DNA of 64,000 nucleotides. Origin: Pseudomonadota bacterium (GTDB lineage Bacteria; Myxococcota; Myxococcia; Myxococcales; Myxococcaceae). Numbering within the stretch: position 1 is the stretch's first letter; each line of letters begins with the position of its first letter. Of the stretch, positions 9,110 through 17,329 are shown piece after piece. The notes beneath the pieces were generated by a model. It did not search any database, was not told where the DNA came from, and was given only the letters and a program-made list of their open reading frames with translations. The stretch spans positions 248,001 to 312,000 of the forward strand of contig JAFAFL010000137.1 of NCBI GenBank assembly GCA_023423535.1, read 5' to 3'. A program made the translations under genes and the position numbers.

Positions 9110-10314
9110 TGCCGAAGGTGCGGACGGGGCTGGACGTGTGGGTGTCGGACGAGTTCCGGGCGCTGCGCGGAAAACGCGTGGGCGCGATCGTGAACCCGAC
9201 GAGCGTGGACTCGCGCTTCCGTCACCTCGCGGATCTGCTCTCCGAGGCGAAGGGGCAGGGCGTGACGCTGGCGGCGCTCTTCGGCCCGGAGCACGGCGTG
9301 CGCGGCGAGGCCCAGTACATGGTCGCGGTGGACGACGAGCCGCGCGATCCGAAGACGGGCGTGCCGGTGCACAGCCTCTACGGCTCCACCTTCAAGTCGC
9401 TCTCGCCGCGCGCGGAGTGGCTGGAGGGACTCGACGCGCTGGTGTTCGACATCCAGGACGTGGGCAGCCGCTACTACACCTACGTGTACACGATGGCGCT
9501 CTGCATGCGCGCCGCGGCGAAGGCGAAGATTCCCCTCTACGTGCTCGACCGGCCGAACCCGCTCGGAGGCGTGCAGGTGGAGGGCAACGCGGTGGGCGTG
9601 AAGTACCGCTCCTTCGTGGGGCTCTACTCGCTGCCCAACCGGCACGGGATGACCGCGGGCGAGCTGGCGCGGCTGTTCAATGCGCGCGACGCGGCGGAGG
9701 GCGTGGGGGGCTGCGAGCTCGTCGTCGTCCCGTGTGAGGGCCTCGAGCGCGGGATGCGCTGGGAGGACACCGAGCTCCCGTTCATCCCGCCGTCGCCGAA
9801 CATGCCCACCGCGGACACCGCGCTGGTGTACCCCGGCATGTGCCTCGGCGAGGGCACCAACGTGAGCGAGGGCCGCGGCACCACGCGACCCTTCGAGCAG
9901 TTCGGCGCGCCGTGGGTTCGGAGCGACGCGCTCATCAAGCAGCTCGAGAGCTACGCGCTGCCCGGCGTGGCCTTCCGCGCCTGCGGCTTCACGCCGACGT
10001 TCGACAAGTACAAGGGCCAGTCCTGCAACGGCGCCTTCATCCACGTCACCGACAAGAACGAGTTCCTCCCGCTGCGCACCGGCGTCGCGATCTTCCACGC
10101 GCTGCGGCAGCTGTGGCCGGCCGAGTTCGCCTGGCGCGCGGACGCGTACGAGTTCGTGGAGGACGTGCCCGCGTTCGATCTGCTGTGCGGCACGGATCAG
10201 GTGCGGCGCGGCATCGAGGAGGGCTGGCCGCTCGACCGGCTCTTCGAGGGCTTCGAGGCCGACCGCGAGGCCTTCCTGCGCGAGCGCGCGGCGTACCTGC
10301 TCTATGGCCAGTGA
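9106..10314 (+). CDS. DUF1343 protein, NamZ-like exo-beta-N-acetylmuramidase
   Basis: 402 residues, the full family length. Bacillus subtilis NamZ (DUF1343) removes terminal N-acetylmuramic acid from peptidoglycan fragments. The family signatures are present: IVNPTS near the N-terminus, LFGPEHGVRG at about 62-71, SLYG, DIQDVGSRYYTY at about 114-125, and DRPNPLGG near 150. No convincing signal peptide is visible, so a cytoplasmic role in wall recycling, or export by another route, are both open. It overlaps the upstream TPR gene by 4 bp and nadD by 11 bp. Family assignment is firm; the NamZ activity is by family inference. Confidence 0.88.
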   Translation: MMPKVRTGLDVWVSDEFRALRGKRVGAIVNPTSVDSRFRHLADLLSEAKGQGVTLAALFGPEHGVRGEAQYMVAVDDEPRDPKTGVPVHSLYGSTFKSLSPRAEWLEGLDALVFDIQDVGSRYYTYVYTMALCMRAAAKAKIPLYVLDRPNPLGGVQVEGNAVGVKYRSFVGLYSLPNRHGMTAGELARLFNARDAAEGVGGCELVVVPCEGLERGMRWEDTELPFIPPSPNMPTADTALVYPGMCLGEGTNVSEGRGTTRPFEQFGAPWVRSDALIKQLESYALPGVAFRACGFTPTFDKYKGQSCNGAFIHVTDKNEFLPLRTGVAIFHALRQLWPAEFAWRADAYEFVEDVPAFDLLCGTDQVRRGIEEGWPLDRLFEGFEADREAFLRERAAYLLYGQ

Positions 10315-10891
10315 GCGAAGACGGGTGGCGTTGCTCGGCGGGTCGTTCAATCCGCCGCACGTGGGACACCTGCTCGCCGCGCACTACGTCCGCGCCACGC
10401 AGAGGGTGGATGAAGTCTGGCTGATGCCGACCTTCCGCCATCCCTTCGGCAAGTCGCTGACGCCGTTCGAGCACCGGGTGGCGATGTGCGAGGCCATGTG
10501 TCGCGACGCGTCCGGCTGGATGCGGGTGAGTAAGGTGGAGCGCGACGTTCCGGGCGAGGGCCGGACGGTGGACACGCTCTCGCACCTCATCGCGCGCGAA
10601 CCTGAATGCTCATTCATGTTGGTGATCGGCTCGGACATCCTCGCCGACCTGCCGAAGTGGAAGGACTTCCACCGCATCGAGCAGATGGCGCAAGTCCTCG
10701 TGCTGCATCGCGCGGGACATCCGGCGGACCGCGCGGTGGGGCCGCCGCTGGCGGAGGTCTCGTCCACGGAGATCCGCGAGCGCCTGGCGCGGGGACAGTC
10801 AGCGTCCGAGCTCGTGCCGCGCGCGGTGCTCGAGTACGCGCGGGCGCACGGCCTCTACGAGCGGGGCACTCAGAAGCCCGACATCACGTAG
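10304..10891 (+). CDS. nadD: Nicotinate-nucleotide adenylyltransferase
   Basis: 195 residues. NadD transfers AMP from ATP to nicotinate mononucleotide, giving deamido-NAD in NAD synthesis. The nucleotidyltransferase motif GGSFNPPHVGH is at 12-22, and the C-terminal SSTEIRERL motif completes the ATP site. PTFRHPF follows the usual position of the NadD substrate loop. The start lies 11 bp inside the DUF1343 gene. Its 3' end overlaps the convergent propeller lipoprotein gene by 22 bp, so both stop codons lie inside the other gene. Identification is confident. Confidence 0.95.
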   Translation: MASERRRVALLGGSFNPPHVGHLLAAHYVRATQRVDEVWLMPTFRHPFGKSLTPFEHRVAMCEAMCRDASGWMRVSKVERDVPGEGRTVDTLSHLIAREPECSFMLVIGSDILADLPKWKDFHRIEQMAQVLVLHRAGHPADRAVGPPLAEVSSTEIRERLARGQSASELVPRAVLEYARAHGLYERGTQKPDIT

Positions 10892-11766
10892 AGCGGCAGC
10901 TGCCCGTTGACGGTGAAGACGAGCCGCTTGTCGTCGGCGGAGAGATCGAGGCTCAGCACCGCGCCCTCCGAGCGCAAGCGCCTGCGCGCGCCGGTGGCGA
11001 CGGTGACGATCTCCACGCCCTCGTCGGTGGTGGCGACGATGCGCTCCCCGTCCGAGAACCAGTCCACCGAGGCGAAGAAGCCGTCCGAAGCGACGACGTC
11101 GCGCACGTTGCCGCCGTCCGCGTCCATCAGCCGGATGAAGTTCGTCTCGCGGTCCGCGTAGACGATCGCGGTGCCGTCCGGGGAGAAGCGCGGAGAGTTT
11201 CCGCGCACCGGAAGCGGGGACACGGTCGGCGGCGTCTGCGTCAGATCAACGAGCTGCAGCGTGCTCCCGTTCACCGCGAAGACGAGCCGCGTGCCGTCGG
11301 GAGAGAGATCCGGATCGTAGGAGGCGAAACCGCCGAGCCCCGTCAGCAGCTGCTCGGAAGCACCACCACCCGCGGGCATCCGGTAGAGGCTGTTGCCGCT
11401 GAAGTAGAGCTCCGAGCCGTCCGCGCTCCAGTCGAAGCCGGTGAGGTAGCTCGCGTTGGAGCCGAGCACCGTGTGGCCGCTGCCGTCGGTGTTCATCACC
11501 GCGAGCTCGTCGTCCTGCGAGCCCAGCTGGGTGAAGGCGAGCTTCGTCCCGTCCGGTGAGAAGCGCGGGTTCACCAGCCGCTGGCCGCCATCCACGCCGA
11601 GGGTGATCTCGGTGATCCCGCCGCCGCCACCACCACCACCTCCTCCGCCGCCGCCGATGGGAAAGCCGCTGTCGAAGCCCGCATCCGGCGCGGAGGAACC
11701 GCCGCCACAAGCCACCAGCGTCACTGCACACGCCGCCGTCACGGCCCTCAGGAGAGTCTTCATCAT
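10870..11766 (-). CDS. TolB-like beta-propeller lipoprotein
   Basis: 298 residues from the ATG at 11766. The lipobox is VTLVAC, followed by a Ser/Asp linker and an uninterrupted run of about thirteen glycines at residues 40-53. The mature part is a six-bladed TolB/WD40-like propeller with repeated SPDG motifs (PRFSPDGTKLAF, PDLSPDGTRLVF, PRFSPDGTAIVY). Such proteins usually bind partners at the cell envelope. Its ATG overlaps the stop of the upstream outer-membrane lipoprotein by 4 bp, so the two form a coupled pair. The 3' end overlaps nadD on the other strand. Confidence 0.82.
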   Translation of the reverse strand: MMKTLLRAVTAACAVTLVACGGGSSAPDAGFDSGFPIGGGGGGGGGGGGGITEITLGVDGGQRLVNPRFSPDGTKLAFTQLGSQDDELAVMNTDGSGHTVLGSNASYLTGFDWSADGSELYFSGNSLYRMPAGGGASEQLLTGLGGFASYDPDLSPDGTRLVFAVNGSTLQLVDLTQTPPTVSPLPVRGNSPRFSPDGTAIVYADRETNFIRLMDADGGNVRDVVASDGFFASVDWFSDGERIVATTDEGVEIVTVATGARRRLRSEGAVLSLDLSADDKRLVFTVNGQLPLYVMSGF

Positions 11767-12434
11767 CGCGTGCTCCAGGTTCCGGTGAGGATGGGACCGC
11801 CCTGCAGGATCGCTGCGTCCTGATAGCCGGCGATCCGCACCAGTGGGTGAAGGTAGGCGACGTACGCGCCCACGCGCAGTGGTCCGTGGACGCGCAGAGA
11901 GTAGGTGAGCCCGCCGCCGAGGTAGGGCTGGTGCAGCGTGCCCGCCGGCCTCGACAAGTGCAGGAAGTCCACCGCGCGCGCGGTGAGGAGGACCTCGTGC
12001 GCTCCCCACCGCTGACCGGCGTAGAGAGAGACCTGCGGCACGAGCTTCAGGCCTCCGCCGTAGGTGCCGGAGAAGGAGACCTGGTCGTAGGCGCTGAGCT
12101 GGGGTTCCACCGACAGCCGCAGCCCGTCGCCACCGTCCGCGGGCCGAAGCAGCGTGTGCCGCGAGAGCACTGCCGCGCCGACGGTGAAGAGCTTCGCGCC
12201 GAGCTCGTGTCCGTCCGCCACGCCGTAGCGCAGCGAGACCTCGCCGGTGGGCAGCAGCGGGTCGGAGGCATCCTGGAAGCTCCCCGGCGAATGCACACCC
12301 GACAGCGAGCCTCCCGCCTCCACCTCGCCGGCACGAAGCGCGTCGGCGGAGAGCGGCGTGCTCAGCGTGAGGCAACCCGAGGAGAGGAGAGCGACGGCGA
12401 CGAGGAGAAAAAGAGCTGGGCGGAGGTGCGACAC
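11763..12434 (-). CDS. Outer-membrane lipoprotein, probable beta-barrel, unknown function
   Basis: 223 residues starting with GTG at 12434. The signal sequence ends at a lipobox (LLSSGC). The rest is rich in alternating hydrophobic strands with aromatic girdles (LRYGVADGHELGAKLF, GGGLTYSLRVHGPLRVG) and small loops, as in short outer-membrane barrels. It ends in GTWSTR rather than a terminal phenylalanine. No named family recognised. It is 8 bp downstream of the HAD gene and overlaps the propeller lipoprotein by 4 bp, giving a three-gene unit HAD, barrel lipoprotein, propeller lipoprotein. Confidence 0.65.
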   Translation of the reverse strand: MSHLRPALFLLVAVALLSSGCLTLSTPLSADALRAGEVEAGGSLSGVHSPGSFQDASDPLLPTGEVSLRYGVADGHELGAKLFTVGAAVLSRHTLLRPADGGDGLRLSVEPQLSAYDQVSFSGTYGGGLKLVPQVSLYAGQRWGAHEVLLTARAVDFLHLSRPAGTLHQPYLGGGLTYSLRVHGPLRVGAYVAYLHPLVRIAGYQDAAILQGGPILTGTWSTR

Positions 12435-12442
12435 CCGCGCAG

Positions 12443-13102
12443 CTATGCCACGTGTCCTTCCTCCACGACAGCGGCGCGGTGGGTGAGGCGCTGGGCGAGC
12501 GCGGGCAGGTCCGGCGCGACGAGATCCGGTGCCGGCATGGCGGCGGAGAGCGCGCGCTCGCGGCGGGAGATCCAGACCGTGTGCAGCCCGGTCGCACGGG
12601 CAATGGCGAGGAGCGAGCCGCGCGCGGTGGCAAGCCAGGTGTCGCCCTCGCGTCCGAGCGTGGCGAGCATCTTGGGGGCCGGTCCCGCGTGGATGGCTCC
12701 GAAGTTCTCGCGCAGGCCGCTGCGGTCGAGGAGGGAGAGGGCCACCGAGTCGCTCGTGAGGGAGAGCGTCTCCAGCCGGAAGCCGGCGTTGGCCAATGAC
12801 TGCAGCGCACCCTGCACACCCTCCAGCGGGTTGAGGACCGAGAGCCCCTTGAGGACGAGCGCCTGCCGGCCGGGATCGGTGCTCGCGCGGGGGAAGGCGG
12901 CGAGGACGCGGGGAAGCGACGCGGCGAGGACCTCCTCCAGCGGGGCCCAGTCGCCGGAGAGCGCGAGGGCGAGCTGATCCCGCTCCGCCTCGGCCAGCCA
13001 CAGCTCCAGCGCGTGGTCCGGTGCGCCGATGGCCGCCAGCCGCTGGCGAAGCGGGTCGAACCCGAACACGGTTCCCACCAGATCCACGACGAGCCGAGGC
13101 AT
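12443..13102 (-). CDS. HAD-superfamily protein, dehalogenase-like, with degenerate motif IV
   Basis: 219 residues from the ATG at 13102, chosen because GGAG precedes it by 5 bp; longer in-frame starts lack this. Motif I is VVDLVGTVF, the D-x-x-G-T form of haloacid-dehalogenase-type members rather than D-x-D, so the nucleophile D7 is kept. Motif II is TSDS and motif III the PKML lysine. The region that should carry the acidic motif IV reads WLATARGS with no aspartate. Activity may be reduced or altered. First gene of a tight unit with two envelope lipoproteins. Confidence 0.68.
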   Translation of the reverse strand: MPRLVVDLVGTVFGFDPLRQRLAAIGAPDHALELWLAEAERDQLALALSGDWAPLEEVLAASLPRVLAAFPRASTDPGRQALVLKGLSVLNPLEGVQGALQSLANAGFRLETLSLTSDSVALSLLDRSGLRENFGAIHAGPAPKMLATLGREGDTWLATARGSLLAIARATGLHTVWISRRERALSAAMPAPDLVAPDLPALAQRLTHRAAVVEEGHVA

Positions 13103-13145
13103 ACGCACTCCGAGTGAGGGTCTCATGCACCGTACGGCCCGCCTC

Positions 13146-13181
13146 CGACAGGTCGCCATGTCTGCCTGTAGCGGCCTGTCG
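13146..13181. terminator. Weak inverted repeat between two minus-strand genes
   Basis: Arms CGACAGG and CCTGTCG separated by 22 bp, in the 124-bp gap between the end of the large peptidase gene and the HAD start. No T-tract is visible on either strand, so an intrinsic terminator is unlikely; it may simply slow transcription or be chance in GC-rich DNA. Confidence 0.2.
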
Positions 13182-13226
13182 CCCAGCGGACTGGGGTCGT
13201 CTGGATGTGCGGTAGCGAGCGAAAGA

Positions 13227-16200
13227 TCAGTCGGCTGCGACGCCGACCACGTAGACCACGGGGAGGTCCGGCCGCGTCCGCCACGCCGCCTGCGCGAGCA
13301 CCGAGAAGTTCGCCGCCGACGCGTAGCTCAGCCGCAGCCGCAGGGAACCGCCCAGCGCCGCCACCGGACCTTCGGAGCGGACGTCGGTGCGCAGGCCCTC
13401 GAAGAAGCCCTCCAGCTCCAGCTGCCGGACGAAGAGCGACGAGCCGATCCAGAGGATGGAGGTGCTGCCCGCATCGATGGGTATGGGAAGCCGGTAACGC
13501 GCGCCGAGCAGCCCGACGCGTGAGGCTCGGAAGGTGACGTCCTCGAAGCCGCGCGCGGGCTCGGTGAAGGCCACGCCGGGAAGGAAGGCAGTGGGAAGCG
13601 GCGGTCTTTCGCCAGGCCCGCGTGGATCCTCCGACGTGTAACCGAAGGCGGGGGAGACGCCGCCCACCTCCAACAGGCCGCGCTGCGGAGCGACCACCGC
13701 GCGTCCTCTGAGGGAGAGCGCCAGCGTGTGCCGGCGGGAGATCGGAAGTGGGACCACCGCGCCCAGCTCCGCGCGGCCGTCGCCGAGGTTCACGTCGCTG
13801 CCGAACGCCTTCGGATAGGCGGCCAATGAGAGTGCGCCGGAGAGGCCTCGGCGTGCGCCGGCGTAGGGCGTGCTCTCGAAGGCGGACCAGCTCGCGGAGA
13901 GGGAGGGACCGAGGAGCCGGAGCCGCTTCGTCTCCCGCAAGGTCGCGTCCGCCGGGCGCTCGATCTCCTGCGTCCGGAGGATCCCGTCGAAGCCGGCGGA
14001 GAGGTTCAGTGCGTACACCGGACGAGAGGCGCGGAGCGTGAGCTGGAGGTCCCGGCGCCGGTATTCGTCGAGACCGTCCGGACGAACGGAGTCAGGCGAC
14101 AGCGGTGGCCTCACCAGCGCGAGCGAAGTCTGGTGCGACGCGCCGAGCGACACGAACCACGGCGCGAGCAGCGAGGTCCCCCACTGCAGGTTCCCGTACG
14201 GCGCGCGGGTGAACGCGTCGTAGCCGAGCGTCGCGCGCCAGGTGTGCCAGCCGAGCCGATCCGAGCCGACCGCACCCAGCGCCACGTTCGGGTACACCTT
14301 CCCGCGGAGGCCCATGATCGAAAGGAACGTCGGGCCGCGTAGGCGGGGGATGAAGAGCTCGTCGAAAGGCGAGTAGGGCTCGTCGCTCTGCGGCTGCAGC
14401 TCGGCGCGGACGGCCGCGATCTCCGGACGTGGGGGCGCTTCGACTGCCCCTTCGTCGTCACCGGTCGAGGCGGTCGTGACCGCAGTTCCGTCAGAAGGGA
14501 CGGCGTCCACCGTCCACCGCCACGCCTCGCGGTTGAGGAACGCGACCGAGCCGTCCGGGAGAGGGGAGGGATCGAGCGCGCTCCACGGCACTTCGGTGAT
14601 CCGCTCGCTGCTCGCGGTGCCCTCCGCGCTCTTGACGTGCATGCGGAAGAGCTCGGCGCGGCCCTCGTGCTCGCGCAGGTGGACGAGCGTGTCCCTGTCG
14701 ATCCAGCGCGGCGCGTAGTTGAAGCGGCCGTCGTGCGTGAGCCGCCGTGTGGTGATCTCCCCGTCTGGCTGGGATTCGCGCAGCCACAGGTCGAACCCGT
14801 TCACGCCTCGTCGCGGGAAGGCGATGCGCGTCCCGTCCGGCGATACCGCCGGCGGTCCGAGCGAATCGAACGTCTGCAGGTCCGTCAGCGCGCTCACCTC
14901 GCCGGTCTCGAGGTCGAGCCTTGCGAGGTCCGAGCGCCCCTCGATCATACGCACGAAGACGTAGCCCTGACCGTCGGACGTGGGGCTTCCTCCCATGCCG
15001 CGCAGCCCCCGCCACGTGCGCAGGTGTCCGCCCGTCTTCGCATCGAGCGCGCGCAGCTCGTAGGTGCTGCCGCCGTCGTGGTCGAGCTCCTCGCTGAAGA
15101 CGTAGATCCGCGTCCCGTCGGGGCTGAAGGAGAGCCCGCTCACGCTGGTGGGGCGGCGCACGATCCAGGGCCTTCCCGGGAGCACGCGCGCGAGCAGCCG
15201 GCGGAAGCGCACGGTGCCATCGGCCTCGCGAACCTCGAGCGTCGTCGGCTGATCGAGCCCGTCGAAGATGTACGCGAGCTCGCCCCTGGGCCCGGAGGTC
15301 AGCCGCGCGAAGAAGCCCGCGTCTTCGGCGATCACGCGCTGCTCCGGCGGACGGGAACGTTGCGGGAGCGTCTCGCGCAGATGGCTCTCGTACTGATCGA
15401 GCAGCTCGTCGATCGAGTATCCGAACACGTCCTGAAAGCGCAGCGAGACGACGAGCGGGAAGACGAGGTCGCGGCCCTGCAGGTCGATGAGCGCCCAGAG
15501 CTTGTCCTCGCCGTACGTCTCCGCGAGCCAGCCGATGAACGCGCCGCCGGCGAGGTACTGCGGTCCCCACGGCAGCAGCTTCCGGTCGTTCGGATGCAGT
15601 CGCGCGGGAGGCATCGCGCCGCCTTCGGAAGCGACGCCGGACTCCAGCGCCGCCCTCCACAGCGGGCTGTGCGGCCTCCCGGAGATGTGCCCGAGCGAGC
15701 CCTCCATCCAGGTCGCGAGGCCCTCGATGAACCAGCTCTCCAGCAGCAGGTTGGGGCTAATCAGATCGCCGAACACGTCGTTGGCGAGGCCCCAGAACGC
15801 GTCGGTCTGCTCGAGCTGCACGTAGTGCACGGCCTCGTGACAAGCGATGTCGCCCACGTTCGCGGCGCCGAGATCGAAGAGGTTGAACAGCTCCACGCCC
15901 ATCTGCAGCGGGAGCACCGTCTCCGTCGGCATGCCCACCGCGCGCGGGCGGACGAAGGCGTTGTTGAACTCGGCGGAGGTCAGCAGCGTCACGACCTTCG
16001 GGCGCCGCGTGTCGGAGACGACCTTCGCACGCAGGCGCGACACGCACTCTTCGAGCCGCGAGGCGATCTCCAGCGAGCGCTCGCGCGCGTGCGCCGGGTA
16101 GTACACGACGAGGTGCTCGGTCTCCATCCGCCGCATGTCGTCGCGGACGAAGGAGGTGGCGACCTCCGGGGTGAAGCGCGGGCCGAGCGGGACGCAGCTC

Positions 16201-16325
16201 GCCGCAAGCACCGATGCGAAGAGCAACGGCAGCGCGAACCACGGCCCTCTTCGCGAGCCCCCTTCAGTCGAGCAGCTGTTCGAGGCGCGCCTTGTCAAAG
16301 CCGAGGACCAGCGAGCCTCGTACAT
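13227..16325 (-). CDS. Large envelope protein: zinc-peptidase-like domain, propeller, outer-membrane barrel-like C-terminus
   Basis: 1032 residues from the ATG at 16325; the start is uncertain because it lies 62 bp inside the upstream gene and the hydrophobic lipobox-like segment (ALPLLFASVLAASC) only comes at 31-44. The N-terminal third has HEAVH at 163-167 with a downstream glutamate E201 (FIEGLATW), a gluzincin-type zinc site. Residues 350-620 have TolB/WD40-like blades with SPDGT motifs (LSFSPDGTRIYVF, PAVSPDGTRIAF). The last 350 residues alternate strands like a BamA/surface-antigen barrel and include WGTSLLAPWF and LSASWSAFESTPYAG. No homologue of the whole architecture is recalled. Confidence 0.75.
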   Translation of the reverse strand: MYEARWSSALTRRASNSCSTEGGSRRGPWFALPLLFASVLAASCVPLGPRFTPEVATSFVRDDMRRMETEHLVVYYPAHARERSLEIASRLEECVSRLRAKVVSDTRRPKVVTLLTSAEFNNAFVRPRAVGMPTETVLPLQMGVELFNLFDLGAANVGDIACHEAVHYVQLEQTDAFWGLANDVFGDLISPNLLLESWFIEGLATWMEGSLGHISGRPHSPLWRAALESGVASEGGAMPPARLHPNDRKLLPWGPQYLAGGAFIGWLAETYGEDKLWALIDLQGRDLVFPLVVSLRFQDVFGYSIDELLDQYESHLRETLPQRSRPPEQRVIAEDAGFFARLTSGPRGELAYIFDGLDQPTTLEVREADGTVRFRRLLARVLPGRPWIVRRPTSVSGLSFSPDGTRIYVFSEELDHDGGSTYELRALDAKTGGHLRTWRGLRGMGGSPTSDGQGYVFVRMIEGRSDLARLDLETGEVSALTDLQTFDSLGPPAVSPDGTRIAFPRRGVNGFDLWLRESQPDGEITTRRLTHDGRFNYAPRWIDRDTLVHLREHEGRAELFRMHVKSAEGTASSERITEVPWSALDPSPLPDGSVAFLNREAWRWTVDAVPSDGTAVTTASTGDDEGAVEAPPRPEIAAVRAELQPQSDEPYSPFDELFIPRLRGPTFLSIMGLRGKVYPNVALGAVGSDRLGWHTWRATLGYDAFTRAPYGNLQWGTSLLAPWFVSLGASHQTSLALVRPPLSPDSVRPDGLDEYRRRDLQLTLRASRPVYALNLSAGFDGILRTQEIERPADATLRETKRLRLLGPSLSASWSAFESTPYAGARRGLSGALSLAAYPKAFGSDVNLGDGRAELGAVVPLPISRRHTLALSLRGRAVVAPQRGLLEVGGVSPAFGYTSEDPRGPGERPPLPTAFLPGVAFTEPARGFEDVTFRASRVGLLGARYRLPIPIDAGSTSILWIGSSLFVRQLELEGFFEGLRTDVRSEGPVAALGGSLRLRLSYASAANFSVLAQAAWRTRPDLPVVYVVGVAAD

Positions 16326-17202
16326 CGATCACCGGCACGCCACCAGACCGGATCCCCGCGCGTGCACGCTTCTCGGCGAGCTCCTTGGCCGCGGAGGGAT
16401 CCCTCTCCACGTCCTTCTCCACGAACGCCACGCCCTTCCGCTTGAGGAACGCGCGCGCCTGCGTGCAGTAGCCGCACCACGTGGTGCTGTAGAGGATGAC
16501 GCCGCCCTTGCCGGCCGTTCCGCCCTTTCCGCCCGACGCGACCCGCGCTTCGTCGCCGAAGCCGAACCCCGCGCCGGAGACCGGACGCGCCCGCTTCGCG
16601 CCCTCCGCCGCACGCTCGAGATCGGCCTCCATCTTCGACAGCTCCGCGCGCGACTGCGCGTGCTCCTTCAAGCGCGCGGCGGCCTCGCGACGGATCCGCT
16701 CCACCTCACCGCGCTGACCCGCCGGCAGCGATGCCGCGTCCACTTCAGCGAGCACGTCCAGCGCCGCCTGGGACTCACCCTGTCCGTGCGCGAGCTGCGC
16801 GCGGAAGAGCCGGGCATGCGCATCCGACGGCGCGGCGCGCACCCAGCGATCCGCGTACTCCTCCGACGAACCGAACTGCTCCTGCGCGAGGCTCGCGCGC
16901 GCGGCGACCTCCAGCGCGCGGGGCAGCGCCGGATCGTGTCCCAGCGCCATCTGCGCGAGCTGCAGCGCCATGAAGTCGTCCCGCGCACCCAGCGCATGCG
17001 CCCCGGCCTCCGCGAGCACGGCCGCGGCCTGCGCCTTCAGCTCACCCTCGGGCTTCACGCCCTGGAGCGAGAAGAGCACCTCGTCGATCCTGCCCGCCTG
17101 CAGGTGCGCGCGTGCCTCCGCGACGGCCGTGTCCGCGGTCGCAGCTTCCGCGGAGGGCGGGGGGGCAACTGCGAGGAGGGCTGCGGCGAGCAGGGTGAGC
17201 AT
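16264..17202 (-). CDS. Secreted TPR protein with C-terminal glutaredoxin-like domain
   Basis: 312 residues from the ATG at 17202. A signal peptide (LTLLAAALLAVAPPPSAEA) is followed by TPR-like helices between about residues 25 and 170 (MALQLAQMALGHDPALPRALEVAARASLAQ), a charged coiled segment and a Gly/Lys linker. The last 80 residues form a thioredoxin-fold domain with the active site WCGYC near residue 245 and the cis-proline loop GGVPVIDV, as in glutaredoxin/YruB-type proteins. An exported glutaredoxin-like domain suggests a role in envelope thiol chemistry. The large peptidase gene begins inside its 3' end. Confidence 0.82.
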   Translation of the reverse strand: MLTLLAAALLAVAPPPSAEAATADTAVAEARAHLQAGRIDEVLFSLQGVKPEGELKAQAAAVLAEAGAHALGARDDFMALQLAQMALGHDPALPRALEVAARASLAQEQFGSSEEYADRWVRAAPSDAHARLFRAQLAHGQGESQAALDVLAEVDAASLPAGQRGEVERIRREAAARLKEHAQSRAELSKMEADLERAAEGAKRARPVSGAGFGFGDEARVASGGKGGTAGKGGVILYSTTWCGYCTQARAFLKRKGVAFVEKDVERDPSAAKELAEKRARAGIRSGGVPVIDVRGSLVLGFDKARLEQLLD

Positions 17203-17329
17203 GGCGCGTGACTCTACCGGAAGTCCGAGAACGCTTCGGCGGGGCGCGTCGGACGAGCCGCACGAGCCGCCCGCGTTCGGGTGACATTTCGTTGCTGCGT
17301 CCGGTTCGCGAGCGGTATCTGCGCCGCCC

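Noticed and set aside
11590..11660. Apparent simple repeat (poly-GGC/CCN)
   Set aside because: It is the polyglycine stretch of the propeller lipoprotein and lies in a single open frame, so it is a coding linker and not an independent repeat element.
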